Below, in pieces: positions 47,046 through 56,654 of a stretch of DNA of 64,000 bases (the first letter of the stretch is position 1; every line of letters starts with the position of its first letter). A program made the translations under genes and the position numbers. This stretch comes from Xanthobacter sp. NM-59 (GTDB taxonomy: Bacteria; Pseudomonadota; Alphaproteobacteria; Rhizobiales; Xanthobacteraceae). Location of the stretch: NCBI RefSeq assembly GCF_021401125.1, contig NZ_JACBFQ010000012.1, positions 62,001 to 126,000 of the forward strand, given 5' to 3'. The notes under the pieces are model-generated. The model was not told where the DNA came from. It did no database searches and saw only the letters and a program-made list of their open reading frames with translations.

Positions 47046-49084
47046 GCACTGATGGCATGACCATGGCGCCCACACAGGACACCACCCGCGATCCCACCGA
47101 GGAACCGGCCACCGCGGCCCCCTTCCCCTGGCGCCGCCTGGTGTGGCCCGTGGTGGCTCTGCTCACCGTCGTCGCGGTGATGTTGCCCCACGAAGACCTT
47201 CCGGCCTGGGTCTGGAAATATCCCCATGCCTGGCAGGTGCCGCTGGCCTCCTGGATCTCGGACTTCATGAAGTGGCTGATGAACAGCGCCAGCTTTGGCC
47301 TGTTCACGGTGCGCGACATCACCCGCGCCATCTCGGGCCTGCTCGACATTCCGCTCTCGGTGGCCAAGGCCATCTTCGCCACCGGCATCATGCAGGGCGA
47401 AGGCTCCATGGCGGTGCAGCTGTTCCCGCCCATCCCCTGGTATTCCCTGGTGATCGCGGCCACCGCCGTGTCCTACACCATCGGGGGGCTGCGGCTCGCC
47501 CTCGGCATGGCGCTGGGTCTGCTCTATCTCGCGGTGTTCGGCCAGTGGACGAGCGCCATGGTCACCTTCGCCTCGGTGCTGGTGTCGTCCATCATCGGTT
47601 CGTTCGGCGGCCTGCTGCTGGGCCTGGCCTGCGTGCGCTCGAAGACGGTGGAGCGGCTGATCTCGCCGCTGCTCGACGTGGCGCAGACCATGCCGGTATT
47701 CGCCTATCTGCTGCCCATGCTGATCCTGTTCGGCTTCGGGCCGGTGTCGGCAATGATCGCCACCATCATCTATGCGGTGCCGCCCATGGTGCGCATCACC
47801 ATCGTGGCCATCCGCGCGGTGCCGGAGGAGATCGACGCGCTCGGCCGCATGACCGGCTGCACCCGGCGCCAGATCACCTGGAAGATGCTGGTGCCCTCCG
47901 CCATGCCCGCGCTCATGGTGGGCGTGAACCAGGTCATCATGCTCTCGCTCAACGTGGTCATCATCGCCTCCATGATCGGCGCCGGAGGCCTGGGCTGGGA
48001 CGTGCTGGCGGCCCTGCGGCGGCTCGACATCGGCGGCGGCCTGGAAGCGGGCCTCGCCATCACCGTGCTCGCCATCCTGCTCGATCGCTTCGCACAGGCG
48101 CTGGCCTTCCGCGCCAAGCGCAACCGGCGGCGGCAGGACAGCCAGAAGCTGGTCACCTACGCGGTCTATGCCGCGCTCGCCGTGGCGGCGGCGGGCTGGC
48201 TCGCGGCCGACCAGTGGCGCGCCATCGCCCAGTATCCGCAGGGCTGGCAGCTCTCCACGGGGCCGTTCTGGGGTGACCTCGTCTCCTGGATCAACATCAA
48301 CTTCTACGGGCCGCTGGACGCGGTGAAGACCTTCATCCTGCTCAACGTCCTCTCGCCGGTGAAGCAGTTCATGCTCGCCTTGCCCTGGCCGTGGGTGGTG
48401 GCGGTGACGGCGCTCGCCGGCTATTGGCTCGGCGGCGCGCGGCTGGCGCTCACGGTGGGCCTCATGTGCGCCTTCATGGCGGTGGTGGGGCTGTGGCCGG
48501 CCACCATGATCACGGTCTATCTGTGCGGCGTGGCGGTGGTGATCTCGGTGCTCATCGGCGTGCCCGTGGGCATTGCCTGCGCCCAGCGGCCGATGCTGCG
48601 CACGGCGGTGGAGTGGATCATCGACACGCTCCAGACCCTGCCGGCCTTCGTCTACCTCATTCCCATCGTGATGCTGTTCCGGGTGGGCGACTTCACGGCC
48701 CTCATCGCCATCGTGCTCTATGCCATCGCCCCGGCCATCCGCTACACGGCCCACGGCGTGGCGCAGGTTTCGCCCCACCTCATCGAGGCGGGGGTGATGA
48801 GCGGCTGCACCCGGCGGCAGATCCTCACCCGCATCCGCCTGCCGCTGGCGGTACCGGACATGCTGCTGGGCCTCAACCAGACCATCCTGCTGGCCCTGTC
48901 CATGCTGGTCATCACCGCTTTGGTGGGCACCCGCGACCTCGGCCAGGTCACCTATGCCGCCCTCGCCAAGGCGGATGTGGGGCTTGGCCTGGTGGCGGGC
49001 CTCAGCGTGGCCTTCATCGGCATGATCGCCGACCGGCTCATCACCGCCGGCAGCGCCCGCCTGAAGACCCACAAGGGACACTGA
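47042..49084 (+). CDS. Fused double permease of the betaine-type ABC transporter
   Basis: A 680-residue inner-membrane protein made of two complete ProW-type permease halves in tandem (about 1-365 and 366-680). Each half has its own set of membrane segments and its own EAA loop: VPEEIDALGRMTGCTRRQIT near 262 and VSPHLIEAGVMSGCTRRQIL near 580. Each half also has the sequence LDVAQTMPVFAYLLP or IDTLQTLPAFVYLIP just before. The usual ProW is a homodimer of single permeases; here the dimer is covalent. Coupled to the ATPase gene by a four-base overlap; the kinase gene starts five bases behind. Confidence 0.92.
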   Translation: MSTDGMTMAPTQDTTRDPTEEPATAAPFPWRRLVWPVVALLTVVAVMLPHEDLPAWVWKYPHAWQVPLASWISDFMKWLMNSASFGLFTVRDITRAISGLLDIPLSVAKAIFATGIMQGEGSMAVQLFPPIPWYSLVIAATAVSYTIGGLRLALGMALGLLYLAVFGQWTSAMVTFASVLVSSIIGSFGGLLLGLACVRSKTVERLISPLLDVAQTMPVFAYLLPMLILFGFGPVSAMIATIIYAVPPMVRITIVAIRAVPEEIDALGRMTGCTRRQITWKMLVPSAMPALMVGVNQVIMLSLNVVIIASMIGAGGLGWDVLAALRRLDIGGGLEAGLAITVLAILLDRFAQALAFRAKRNRRRQDSQKLVTYAVYAALAVAAAGWLAADQWRAIAQYPQGWQLSTGPFWGDLVSWININFYGPLDAVKTFILLNVLSPVKQFMLALPWPWVVAVTALAGYWLGGARLALTVGLMCAFMAVVGLWPATMITVYLCGVAVVISVLIGVPVGIACAQRPMLRTAVEWIIDTLQTLPAFVYLIPIVMLFRVGDFTALIAIVLYAIAPAIRYTAHGVAQVSPHLIEAGVMSGCTRRQILTRIRLPLAVPDMLLGLNQTILLALSMLVITALVGTRDLGQVTYAALAKADVGLGLVAGLSVAFIGMIADRLITAGSARLKTHKGH

Positions 49085-49089
49085 GAGCC

Positions 49090-49965
49090 ATGAACGCGAA
49101 AGCCGTGGACCGCGTGCGGGCCCTGTCCTTCTGGGGCGGGCCCGTGGATCCCCTGCCGCTGGGCGGGGGCATCACCAATTCCAACTTCCTGGTGGAGGAC
49201 GGGCCGCGCAAATATGTGGTCCGCCTCGGCGCCGACATTCCGCTTCACAATGTGATGCGCTTCAACGAGCGCGCCGCGGCGCTGGCGGCGGAGGCGGCGG
49301 GCGTGTCCCCGCCCCTGCGCTATTTCGAGCCCGGCCTCATCGTCATCGACTTCATCGAGGGCCACACCTTCACCGAGGCCGATGTGCGCGCCCACCTGCC
49401 ACGCGTGGTGGAGCTGGTGAAGCGGACCCATCGCGAAGTGACCCGCCACATCCGGGGGCCGGCGCTCAGCTTCTGGACCTTCCATGTGCTGCGCAACTAT
49501 CTGGCCGCCCTCGCCGAACGGCGCCACCGCCTCGCCGGGGAACTGAGCCGCCTGGCGGGTATCGCCGAGCGCCTGGAGGCCGCCCTTGGCCCGGCTGAGA
49601 TGGTGTATGGCCACAACGACCTGCTGCCCGGCAATTTCATCGACGACGGCAAGAAACTGTGGCTGATCGACTGGGACTATGGCGGCTTCAACACCCCCCT
49701 GTTCGACCTCGGCAACCTCGCGTCCAACAACGAATTGGACCTCGCCCAGCGCCGGGAGCTGCTCCAGCTCTATTATGGGCGCGAGCCGGACGACGCCCTG
49801 CGCCTGAAATTCCAGGCCATGTTCGTCGCCTCGCTGTTGCGCGAAAGCCTGTGGAGCATGATTTCGGAGCTCGAATCCACGATCGACTTCGACTACCGCG
49901 CCTACACGGCCAAGAACCTCACCCGCTTCGAGCGTGCCCTCGCCGATTTTGAAGCCCTGCGCTGA
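49090..49965 (+). CDS. Choline/ethanolamine kinase-like phosphotransferase
   Basis: A 291-residue kinase of the APH/choline-kinase family. The nucleotide site has LPLGGGITNSNFLVED (20-35) and KYVVRLG; the catalytic loop is VYGHNDLLPGNFI near 173 (Asp and Asn), and the metal Asp is in LIDWDYGGFNTPLFDLGNLA near 190. It follows the permease by five bases in the transporter operon, so it probably acts on the imported compound or a precursor such as choline; the exact substrate is open. Confidence 0.87.
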   Translation: MNAKAVDRVRALSFWGGPVDPLPLGGGITNSNFLVEDGPRKYVVRLGADIPLHNVMRFNERAAALAAEAAGVSPPLRYFEPGLIVIDFIEGHTFTEADVRAHLPRVVELVKRTHREVTRHIRGPALSFWTFHVLRNYLAALAERRHRLAGELSRLAGIAERLEAALGPAEMVYGHNDLLPGNFIDDGKKLWLIDWDYGGFNTPLFDLGNLASNNELDLAQRRELLQLYYGREPDDALRLKFQAMFVASLLRESLWSMISELESTIDFDYRAYTAKNLTRFERALADFEALR

Positions 49966-50298
49966 GCAAGGGCCGGCGGCGCGCCCGTCTCGTCTCCACG
50001 CGCCGGCCCATCGCCATAACGTCATGGGAACGCCGTAAAAGATCGGCCTTCGCGACAGCTCTCGGAAGGTGCCCCAGCGCCTTGGGAGCAGCCGCAAGGT
50101 CACGCGCGACCTGGCGGCGCGGGTGGACGGGGTGGAGGAGATCCGGGCGCAAACCGCGTGACACTTTTGCCGGATTTGCTCTAGAGCGTTCTCGCGCGAG
50201 GCCGCCCTCGGCCCGGAACGGATGCACCCATGGCTGCTGCGTCCACCGGACCCGACCGCCAATGACCGCGCGCGGCGAACCGATGGGACACGAGTAAC
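49966..50298. other. Intergenic region before the UDP-glucose dehydrogenase gene
   Basis: 333 bp without a supported gene. The stretch 50157-50185 (GTGACACTTTTGCCGG, TTGCTCTAGAGCG) contains the short palindrome GCTCTAGAGC and may be part of the promoter for 50299. No terminator with T-run was found behind the kinase gene. Confidence 0.45.
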
Positions 50299-51465
50299 AT
50301 GCGCATAGCGATCGCCGGCCTGGGATATGTGGGCCTTTCCAACGCGGTGCTGCTGGCCCAGAGGCACAGCGTGATGGCCCTGGATGTGGACGCGGCGCGG
50401 GTCGCAAGCATCAATGCCCGCCGCTCCCCCATCGTCGATCCCGACATCGAGCGCTATCTGGCGGAAAAGGAGCTCGACCTCACCGCCACACTGAGCCCCG
50501 CCGAGGCCTTTGCCGGGGCTCAGTTCGTCATTGTCTCCACGCCCACCAATTACGACGTGGAGACCAGCCATTTCGACACCCACTCCGTTGAGGCGGTGAT
50601 CGGGGAGGCGCTGGAGATCAATCCGGACGCCACCATCATCATCAAGTCCACCATTCCCGTGGGATTCGTGCAGCACCTGCGCACGCGGCTGGGGCGGGAG
50701 AACATTATCTTCTCCCCGGAATTCCTGCGCGAGGGCAAGGCGCTCCACGACAATCTCTATCCCTCCCGCATCATCGTCGGCGACCATTGCGAGGCAGCCC
50801 ACACCTTTGCCGGACTGCTGAAGGAGTGCGCCTTGAGGGAGGACGTGCCCGTGCTCTTCACCGGGCCGGGCGAGGCGGAGGCCATCAAGCTGTTCGCCAA
50901 TACCTACCTTGCCATGCGCGTGGCCTTCTTCAACGAGCTCGACAGCTACGCCCTCGCCTTCGGCCTCGACAGCCGGGAGATCATCGGCGGCGTCAGCCTC
51001 GATCCGCGCATTGGCGGGCACTACAATAATCCCTCCTTCGGCTATGGCGGCTACTGCCTGCCGAAGGATACCAAGCAGCTGCTCGCCAATTATTCGAGCG
51101 TTCCGCAGAACCTCATCCGCGCCATCGTCGACGCCAACGCCACCCGCAAGGACTTCATCGCCGAGCGCATCCTGGCCCGCGCCCCGCGCCATGTGGGCAT
51201 CTACCGCCTCACCATGAAGGCCGGCTCGGACAATTTCCGCGACAGCTCCATCCAGGGCATCATGAAGCGGATCAAGGCCAAGGGCATCCCCGTCACGGTC
51301 TACGAGCCGCAGTTCAAGGATGACCATTTCTTCAATTCGCCGGTGGAACGGGACCTCGCCGCCTTCAAGGCCAACTCGGACATCATCGTTGCCAACCGCT
51401 GCACCGACGAACTGGCCGATGTCGCCCACAAGGTCTTCACCCGCGACCTGTTCGGCTCGGACTGA
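50299..51465 (+). CDS. ugd: UDP-glucose 6-dehydrogenase
   Basis: A 388-residue NAD-dependent dehydrogenase of the short (enterobacterial/streptococcal) Ugd type, making UDP-glucuronate for surface polysaccharides. The NAD site is [19 protein letters not shown] (3-21), VSTPTNYD (79-86), [10 protein letters not shown] (114-123) and the catalytic Cys253 in [15 protein letters not shown]; the Glu of [22 protein letters not shown] (139-160) is also in place. It is followed at 184 bp by rfbA on the same strand. Confidence 0.92.
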   Translation: MRIAIAGLGYVGLSNAVLLAQRHSVMALDVDAARVASINARRSPIVDPDIERYLAEKELDLTATLSPAEAFAGAQFVIVSTPTNYDVETSHFDTHSVEAVIGEALEINPDATIIIKSTIPVGFVQHLRTRLGRENIIFSPEFLREGKALHDNLYPSRIIVGDHCEAAHTFAGLLKECALREDVPVLFTGPGEAEAIKLFANTYLAMRVAFFNELDSYALAFGLDSREIIGGVSLDPRIGGHYNNPSFGYGGYCLPKDTKQLLANYSSVPQNLIRAIVDANATRKDFIAERILARAPRHVGIYRLTMKAGSDNFRDSSIQGIMKRIKAKGIPVTVYEPQFKDDHFFNSPVERDLAAFKANSDIIVANRCTDELADVAHKVFTRDLFGSD

Positions 51466-51649
51466 ACCCCGCCCCGCAGGCTCCCCATCCCTCCGCCGGC
51501 TGCCTTCTTCAGGGCACATTGCAAGGCGAAACGACGCGGCGGCTTGGCGCCGCGCGCGCCGGCGCTTGTTCCGCACGCGGTTTCAGCGCACACGGGCATG
51601 GAGAAACGGCGGTGACGCCGCGGGACGCACAGCAAAACAGAGGGAACGC

Positions 51650-52522
51650 ATGAAGGGTATCATTCTCGCCGGCGGCAGCGGCACGCGCCTGCATCCCCTG
51701 ACCCTGGTCACCTCCAAGCAGCTGATGCCGGTCTATGACAAGCCGATGATCTATTACCCGCTGTGCGTTCTCATGCGCGCGGGCATCACCGACATCCTCA
51801 TCATCTCCACCCCGCAGGACATGCCCCAGTTCCAGCGCCTGCTGGGCGACGGCAGCCAATGGGGCCTCTCCTTCTCCTACGCCGTGCAGCCCTCGCCCGA
51901 CGGGCTCGCCCAGGCCTACATCATCGGCGCCGACTTCGTGGCGGGGGAATGCTCCGCGCTCATCCTCGGCGACAACATCTTCTACGGCCACGGCCTGCCG
52001 GAGCTGCTGCAGCCCGCCGCCCACCGCACCGAGGGCGCAACCGTCTTCGCCTATTACGTCAATGACCCCGAGCGCTACGGCATCGTGGAATTCGACGCGC
52101 AGGGCCACGCCCTCACCATCGAGGAAAAGCCCAAGCAGCCACGCTCCAACTGGGCGGTGACCGGGCTTTATTTCTACGATCCGAGCGTGGTGGACATCGC
52201 CGCCAACCTGAAGCCCTCCGCCCGCGGCGAGCTGGAGATCACCGACGTCAACCGCGCCTATCTCGAGCGCGGCCAGCTGCAGGTGGAGAAGATGGGCCGC
52301 GGCTATGCCTGGCTCGACACCGGCACCCATGACAGCCTGGTGGACGCCGCCACCTTCGTGCGCACCCTGGAGCGCCGCCAGGGCCTTCGCATCGCCTGCC
52401 CCGAGGAGATCGCCTTCGTCACGGGCCTCATCGATCGCGACCAGCTCCACAAGCTGGGCGAGAAGCTCGGCAAGAGCGATTACGGCCGCTATCTGATGCG
52501 AATCGCCGAAGAGACCGCCTGA
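51650..52522 (+). CDS. rfbA: Glucose-1-phosphate thymidylyltransferase
   Basis: A 290-residue nucleotidyltransferase making dTDP-glucose from dTTP and glucose-1-phosphate, first step towards dTDP-rhamnose. The N-terminus reads [17 protein letters not shown] (2-18), then [17 protein letters not shown] (24-40), [11 protein letters not shown] near 108, [19 protein letters not shown] near 159 and [14 protein letters not shown] near 219. The ATG follows AGAGGGA. No rfbB, C or D lies in the window, so the rest of the pathway must be elsewhere. Confidence 0.95.
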   Translation: MKGIILAGGSGTRLHPLTLVTSKQLMPVYDKPMIYYPLCVLMRAGITDILIISTPQDMPQFQRLLGDGSQWGLSFSYAVQPSPDGLAQAYIIGADFVAGECSALILGDNIFYGHGLPELLQPAAHRTEGATVFAYYVNDPERYGIVEFDAQGHALTIEEKPKQPRSNWAVTGLYFYDPSVVDIAANLKPSARGELEITDVNRAYLERGQLQVEKMGRGYAWLDTGTHDSLVDAATFVRTLERRQGLRIACPEEIAFVTGLIDRDQLHKLGEKLGKSDYGRYLMRIAEETA

Positions 52523-52596
52523 TTCCCCAGCGGCTCGCCGCGCCGGCCCAGGGGGGGCAGGCCGGGGCGGGCCGCAATCATCGCCCGTGCACAAGC

Positions 52597-52636
52597 AAAA
52601 GGGGCATCCGCGCGAGACCGCGCGGATGCCCCTTTT
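52597..52636. terminator. Bidirectional terminator between rfbA and trxA
   Basis: An 18-bp perfect stem, 52597-52614 with 52619-52636, loop AGAC, with an A-run at one end and a T-run at the other, so it can stop transcription from both convergent genes. Confidence 0.93.
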
Positions 52637-52702
52637 CGTTTCAACGCACCTGGATCCGGGATTTGGCGCCCCGCTCGGGGCCCGCCATCTCCCCCGCTGG
52701 CC

Positions 52703-53023
52703 TCAGACCGCGGTGTTGATCCACTGCACCAGCTTGGCCTTGGGGGCGGCGCCCACCTGGCGGGAGGCGATCTTGCCATCCTTGAACATGAGCAGGGTGG
52801 GGATCGACATGATGCCGTACTTGGAAGCCGTCTGCGGATTCTCGTCCACGTTCAGCTTCACGATGCGCACCTTGCCGGCCAGCTCGCCGGACACTTCATC
52901 GAGGATCGGCGCCACCATGCGGCAGGGACCGCACCACTCGGCCCAGAAATCGACGATCACCGGCGCGCTGGAATTGAGCACGTCGGTTTCGAAGTTCTGA
53001 TCGGTCACCTTTTCGACGGCCAT
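52703..53023 (-). CDS. trxA: Thioredoxin
   Basis: A 106-residue cytoplasmic thioredoxin. The redox site is WCGPC (30-34) in [15 protein letters not shown]; the buried Asp (25) and cis-Pro ([12 protein letters not shown] near 74) are present. Normal length. It is the last gene of the minus-strand block and starts 85 bp behind the addA stop, so it may also have its own promoter. Confidence 0.97.
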   Translation of the reverse strand: MAVEKVTDQNFETDVLNSSAPVIVDFWAEWCGPCRMVAPILDEVSGELAGKVRIVKLNVDENPQTASKYGIMSIPTLLMFKDGKIASRQVGAAPKAKLVQWINTAV

Positions 53024-53108
53024 GACATACCTCGTAGGGGCAGAATGAAAGAACCACTGAATGTTGCCTGGGAACGTAGGGATGCCCTCCCCGTCCCGTC
53101 AAGCGGCG

Positions 53109-56100
53109 TCACGCCGAGGTGAGCGCCGAAAGCGCGGACAGGGCCCCCGCCAGCGCCGCCCCATCCAGAACGAACACGCGCGGCTCGGCGGTATAAACCA
53201 GCCGCGCTTCCACCGCCCGCCCGCCGAACACCCGCGACAGCACGGCGCCATACAAAGCCAGCTGCGCCACATGGCTGCGGGGCACGCCCGCAAGGTTTTG
53301 CGGGGGCGTGCGGTCGGTCTTGAAATCGGCCACGAGGATGCGGTCCGACAGAATCGCCAGGCGGTCGATGCGGCCGTTCACCTCCACCCGGCCGGCACCG
53401 GGAAGGTCCAGATGGCCCGCCACCGGCAGCTCGGGCCGGCTCTGCGGGCCGAACAGATCCGCGAGGGGCGCATGGCCCAAAACCGCCATCGCCTCGGCCA
53501 GGATCTCCCCATGGCTCTCCGCATCGAGCCCCTGGCCGGCGTGGCGCAGCAGGCGCAGCCCCGCCTCCTCCCGCCGCTCCAGCGCGATGTCGGCGAGGCC
53601 GGCGAGCAGGCGGTGTACCAGGTCGCCGCGCACCAGGGGTGGCACGCCGGCCGCCTCGGCCTTGGCGTGGGGCTGCGCCGGTGCCGCGCGCGAGGGCCGC
53701 AGCACCCGGGGCGGGGCCTCGTGGGGCGGCGGCGCGGTGAAGGTCAGCGGCGCTGGCGCGGCAGGGGATTCGGCCGGGGTGGAGGCGCGGGCGGCCGCGG
53801 CGAAGGCTTCCGCCAGCGGCGCCTTGCCCCACCGCAGCACCGTGCCCTCGAAGCCCAGGGCCGGCACCTGTGCCGCATCGGGCGCGAGCGCGGTGCGCAC
53901 CAGCTCATACCAGCAGCCGTCCGGGCGGGCATGGTCCTTGTCCTTCGCCGGCAGCGCGGTTTCCGCGCCGCAGACGATGAGGGCATCCTCGGCGCGGGTC
54001 AGGGCCACGTAGAGCAGGCGGCGATATTCATCGAGATCGCGCGCGGCGGCGGCGGCGCGGGCCGCGCCGAGGGCGGGCGAATCCTCCGCCTTGCGCGGCG
54101 CCAGCACCGGCACTTCCCGGCCCCCTTCAGCGGTCAGGCGCAGAAAGCCGCCGGAGGTGCGCGGGCGCGGCAGGTCCACGGTGTCGGCCAGAATCACCAG
54201 GGGCGCCTCCAGGCCCTTGGCGCCATGCACGGTCATCACCCGCACCTCGTTGCGGCCGCTCTCCATGTCGCGCTTCGTCTCAGCCCCACCGCGGCGCAGA
54301 AAGGCCAGGAAGCCGGCGAGGCTGGCGGGCTCCGCCCCCTCATAGGTGCGCGCCAGGGCCAGGAACTCGTCGAGCACGTCCGCCGCCTCGGGGCCGAGCC
54401 GCGCCAGCACCGCCCGCCGGCCGCCATCGCGCCCCAGCACGCGGGCGTAGAAATCGAACGGCCGCAGCCCCAGGGCCTCGTCCCGCCAGCCCGAGAGGCG
54501 GCGGGTAGCGGCCTGGGCGCGGGGCTCCGCGGAAGCCGCGAGCGCATCCACCAGCCGGCCCGGACGGCCCGGGCACAGGGTCATCAGGTCATCGTCAGTG
54601 AGGCCGAACAGCGGGCTTTTCAGGACGCTCGCCAGAGCGAGGTCGTCATCGGGGGACAGAAGGGCATCGCCCAGTGCCATCAGGTCGAGGGCGGCAATGT
54701 GCTGCGCCACCACCAGCCGGTCGGCGCCCGCCACCGCCACGTCCGGGTCGTTCAGCTCCTTGAGGGCGCGGATGACGGCTTCGAACACCCGCCCACGCCG
54801 GCGCACCAGCACCAGCACGTCGCCCGCCCGCATGGCCCGCCCCGACCGCGAGGGCATGGCAAGGCCGGAGCGCACGCCAGCCTGCACGAACCGCGCGATC
54901 CGCTGGGCCAGGAGGCTCACCGGGTCGTCGCTCGGCGCGGCATCGAGGGGGCGGCGCCAGTCGTCCACCTCCGGCACCGGGCTCGGCACCGTGGTGGGCC
55001 ACAGCTCCACCAAAGCCGGCGCATCGGCGCGGATGGCGGCGTGCACCGGGGCGGAGGAATCCAGCGTCAGCCCGGCGCGGGCATCCTCGCCGGCGAAGAT
55101 GCGGTCCACCGCTTCCAGCACACCGGGAGCGGAGCGGAACGAATGGGGCAGCCGCACTTCCTGGAACGCGGCGGCGCCCGCCTTCTGCGCGAACTCCGAC
55201 CGCATGGAGCCGAACGCGCGGGGGTCCGCCCCCTGGAAGGAAAAGATGGACTGCTTCTCGTCGCCCACCACGAAAATGGTGCGCTTCACCCCCGGCCGGG
55301 CGCCCTCGCCGGAGAAGAAATCGGAGGTGAGGCCGTGCACCACCCGCCATTGGGCCGGGCTCGTGTCCTGCGCCTCGTCCACCAGCACATGGTCGATGCC
55401 CTGGTCGAGCTTGTAGTGCACGAAGGAAGCGGGCACCTGATTGAGCAGGCCGGAGGCGCGGGCCACCAGATCGTCGAAATCGAGCAGGCCGCGCTGGGCC
55501 TTCTCCGCCTCGTAGCGCCGGCAGGCCTCCGCGCCCAGCACCAGAGCCGCCTCGGTGCGCTCCAGCACCCGCGCGCTGCGCAGGGCGCCTTCCAGCGCCG
55601 CGAGGCGCTCGCGCTCCGCCTTCATGCGGGCGAGCAGGTCCGGATAATTGTCGGCCACGAACTTGGTGGCCAGCGAGCGGTCGGCGCGCGGCTCGCGCTT
55701 GTCGGTAAGGAAGACGCTGAGATATTCCGCCCGCGCCTCCTCCGGATTCCCGGATTCGTAGGCGGCGAGCAGGGCGGCCGCCCGCTCCTGGTCGGTCTTC
55801 TTGTCGGAGGTGGCGAGGGCCTTGCCGGCCGCCTCCCATTCGCTCCAGGGCAGATGGGGGCTCTCCAGCATCTGCGCTTCCAGCTCCGCCACCCCGGCCC
55901 CGGCAGGCACGCCCAGGACGCGCGCCAGGGTGGAGCGGCGCTCCACCGCGCCCGTCCCCAATCCGGCGATATGCTCGCGCTGGCCGATGGCCGCATCCAG
56001 CATGGCGGTGATGGAGCTGTCGGCGAGATCTGCCATCAGCTGCGCCAGGGCCCGGCCCAGCTCGCTGTCCGGCCGGGAAGTGGCCTCGATGATGAGATCC

Positions 56101-56654
56101 TGGCGGATGCGGGCCATCAGCTCGGCGCGGGCCACATCGTCCAGCTCACGGAAGCCCGCCGCCACCCCCGCCTCGAACGGGAAACGGTGCAGCAGGCCGC
56201 CGCAGAAGGCGTGGATGGTCTGGATCTTCAGTCCGCCCGGCGTTTCCAGGGCCAGCGCGAACAGCCGCCGCGCGCGGGCGCGCAAAGCCGGCGTCACCCG
56301 CTCGCCGGTGGCGCTGATGAGCTCGGCGTCGAGCCCGGCATCGTCCAGCCCCACCCATCGGCCCAATATGCCCAGCACCCGGTTCGACATATTGGCCGCC
56401 GCAGCCTTGGTGTAGGTCAGGCAGAGGATGCGGGCCGGCTTCACCCCCGACAGCAGCAGGCGGATGACCCGCCGCGCCAGCACATGGGTCTTGCCCGAGC
56501 CCGCATTGGCCGACACCCAGGCCGAATGGGCGGGATCGGAAGCCAGGGACTGGCGCCGGGTGGCCTCGGCCTTGGGGCCCGTCGGCTCCTTCTGGCTTGG
56601 CGGCTCCTTGGAGCGGGAGGTTTCCTCGGGCCCGGCGGCAGCGTTCGCGCTCAT
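53109..56654 (-). CDS. addA: Double-strand break repair helicase-nuclease AddA
   Basis: An 1181-residue UvrD/Rep-type helicase with a C-terminal nuclease, partner of AddB in processing double-strand breaks for RecA. Walker A is SANAGSGKTHVLARR (48-62), motif Ia LCLTYTKAAAANMSNR near 82, QTIHAFCGGLLHRFP near 150, motif II VLVDEAQDTSPAQW near 420, motif III VVGDEKQSIFSFQGADP near 467, motif V/VI MTVHGAKGLEAPLVI and LLYVALTRAEDAL near 805-895, and the nuclease LVADFKTDRTP near 1110. Start ATG overlaps the addB stop by four bases. Confidence 0.96.
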   Translation of the reverse strand: MSANAAAGPEETSRSKEPPSQKEPTGPKAEATRRQSLASDPAHSAWVSANAGSGKTHVLARRVIRLLLSGVKPARILCLTYTKAAAANMSNRVLGILGRWVGLDDAGLDAELISATGERVTPALRARARRLFALALETPGGLKIQTIHAFCGGLLHRFPFEAGVAAGFRELDDVARAELMARIRQDLIIEATSRPDSELGRALAQLMADLADSSITAMLDAAIGQREHIAGLGTGAVERRSTLARVLGVPAGAGVAELEAQMLESPHLPWSEWEAAGKALATSDKKTDQERAAALLAAYESGNPEEARAEYLSVFLTDKREPRADRSLATKFVADNYPDLLARMKAERERLAALEGALRSARVLERTEAALVLGAEACRRYEAEKAQRGLLDFDDLVARASGLLNQVPASFVHYKLDQGIDHVLVDEAQDTSPAQWRVVHGLTSDFFSGEGARPGVKRTIFVVGDEKQSIFSFQGADPRAFGSMRSEFAQKAGAAAFQEVRLPHSFRSAPGVLEAVDRIFAGEDARAGLTLDSSAPVHAAIRADAPALVELWPTTVPSPVPEVDDWRRPLDAAPSDDPVSLLAQRIARFVQAGVRSGLAMPSRSGRAMRAGDVLVLVRRRGRVFEAVIRALKELNDPDVAVAGADRLVVAQHIAALDLMALGDALLSPDDDLALASVLKSPLFGLTDDDLMTLCPGRPGRLVDALAASAEPRAQAATRRLSGWRDEALGLRPFDFYARVLGRDGGRRAVLARLGPEAADVLDEFLALARTYEGAEPASLAGFLAFLRRGGAETKRDMESGRNEVRVMTVHGAKGLEAPLVILADTVDLPRPRTSGGFLRLTAEGGREVPVLAPRKAEDSPALGAARAAAAARDLDEYRRLLYVALTRAEDALIVCGAETALPAKDKDHARPDGCWYELVRTALAPDAAQVPALGFEGTVLRWGKAPLAEAFAAAARASTPAESPAAPAPLTFTAPPPHEAPPRVLRPSRAAPAQPHAKAEAAGVPPLVRGDLVHRLLAGLADIALERREEAGLRLLRHAGQGLDAESHGEILAEAMAVLGHAPLADLFGPQSRPELPVAGHLDLPGAGRVEVNGRIDRLAILSDRILVADFKTDRTPPQNLAGVPRSHVAQLALYGAVLSRVFGGRAVEARLVYTAEPRVFVLDGAALAGALSALSALTSA

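Noticed and set aside
46946-49081. 711-codon minus-strand open frame opposite the permease gene
   Set aside because: Antisense shadow: extreme His/Asp/Gly content and no family motif, while the plus strand carries clear membrane segments and EAA loops.
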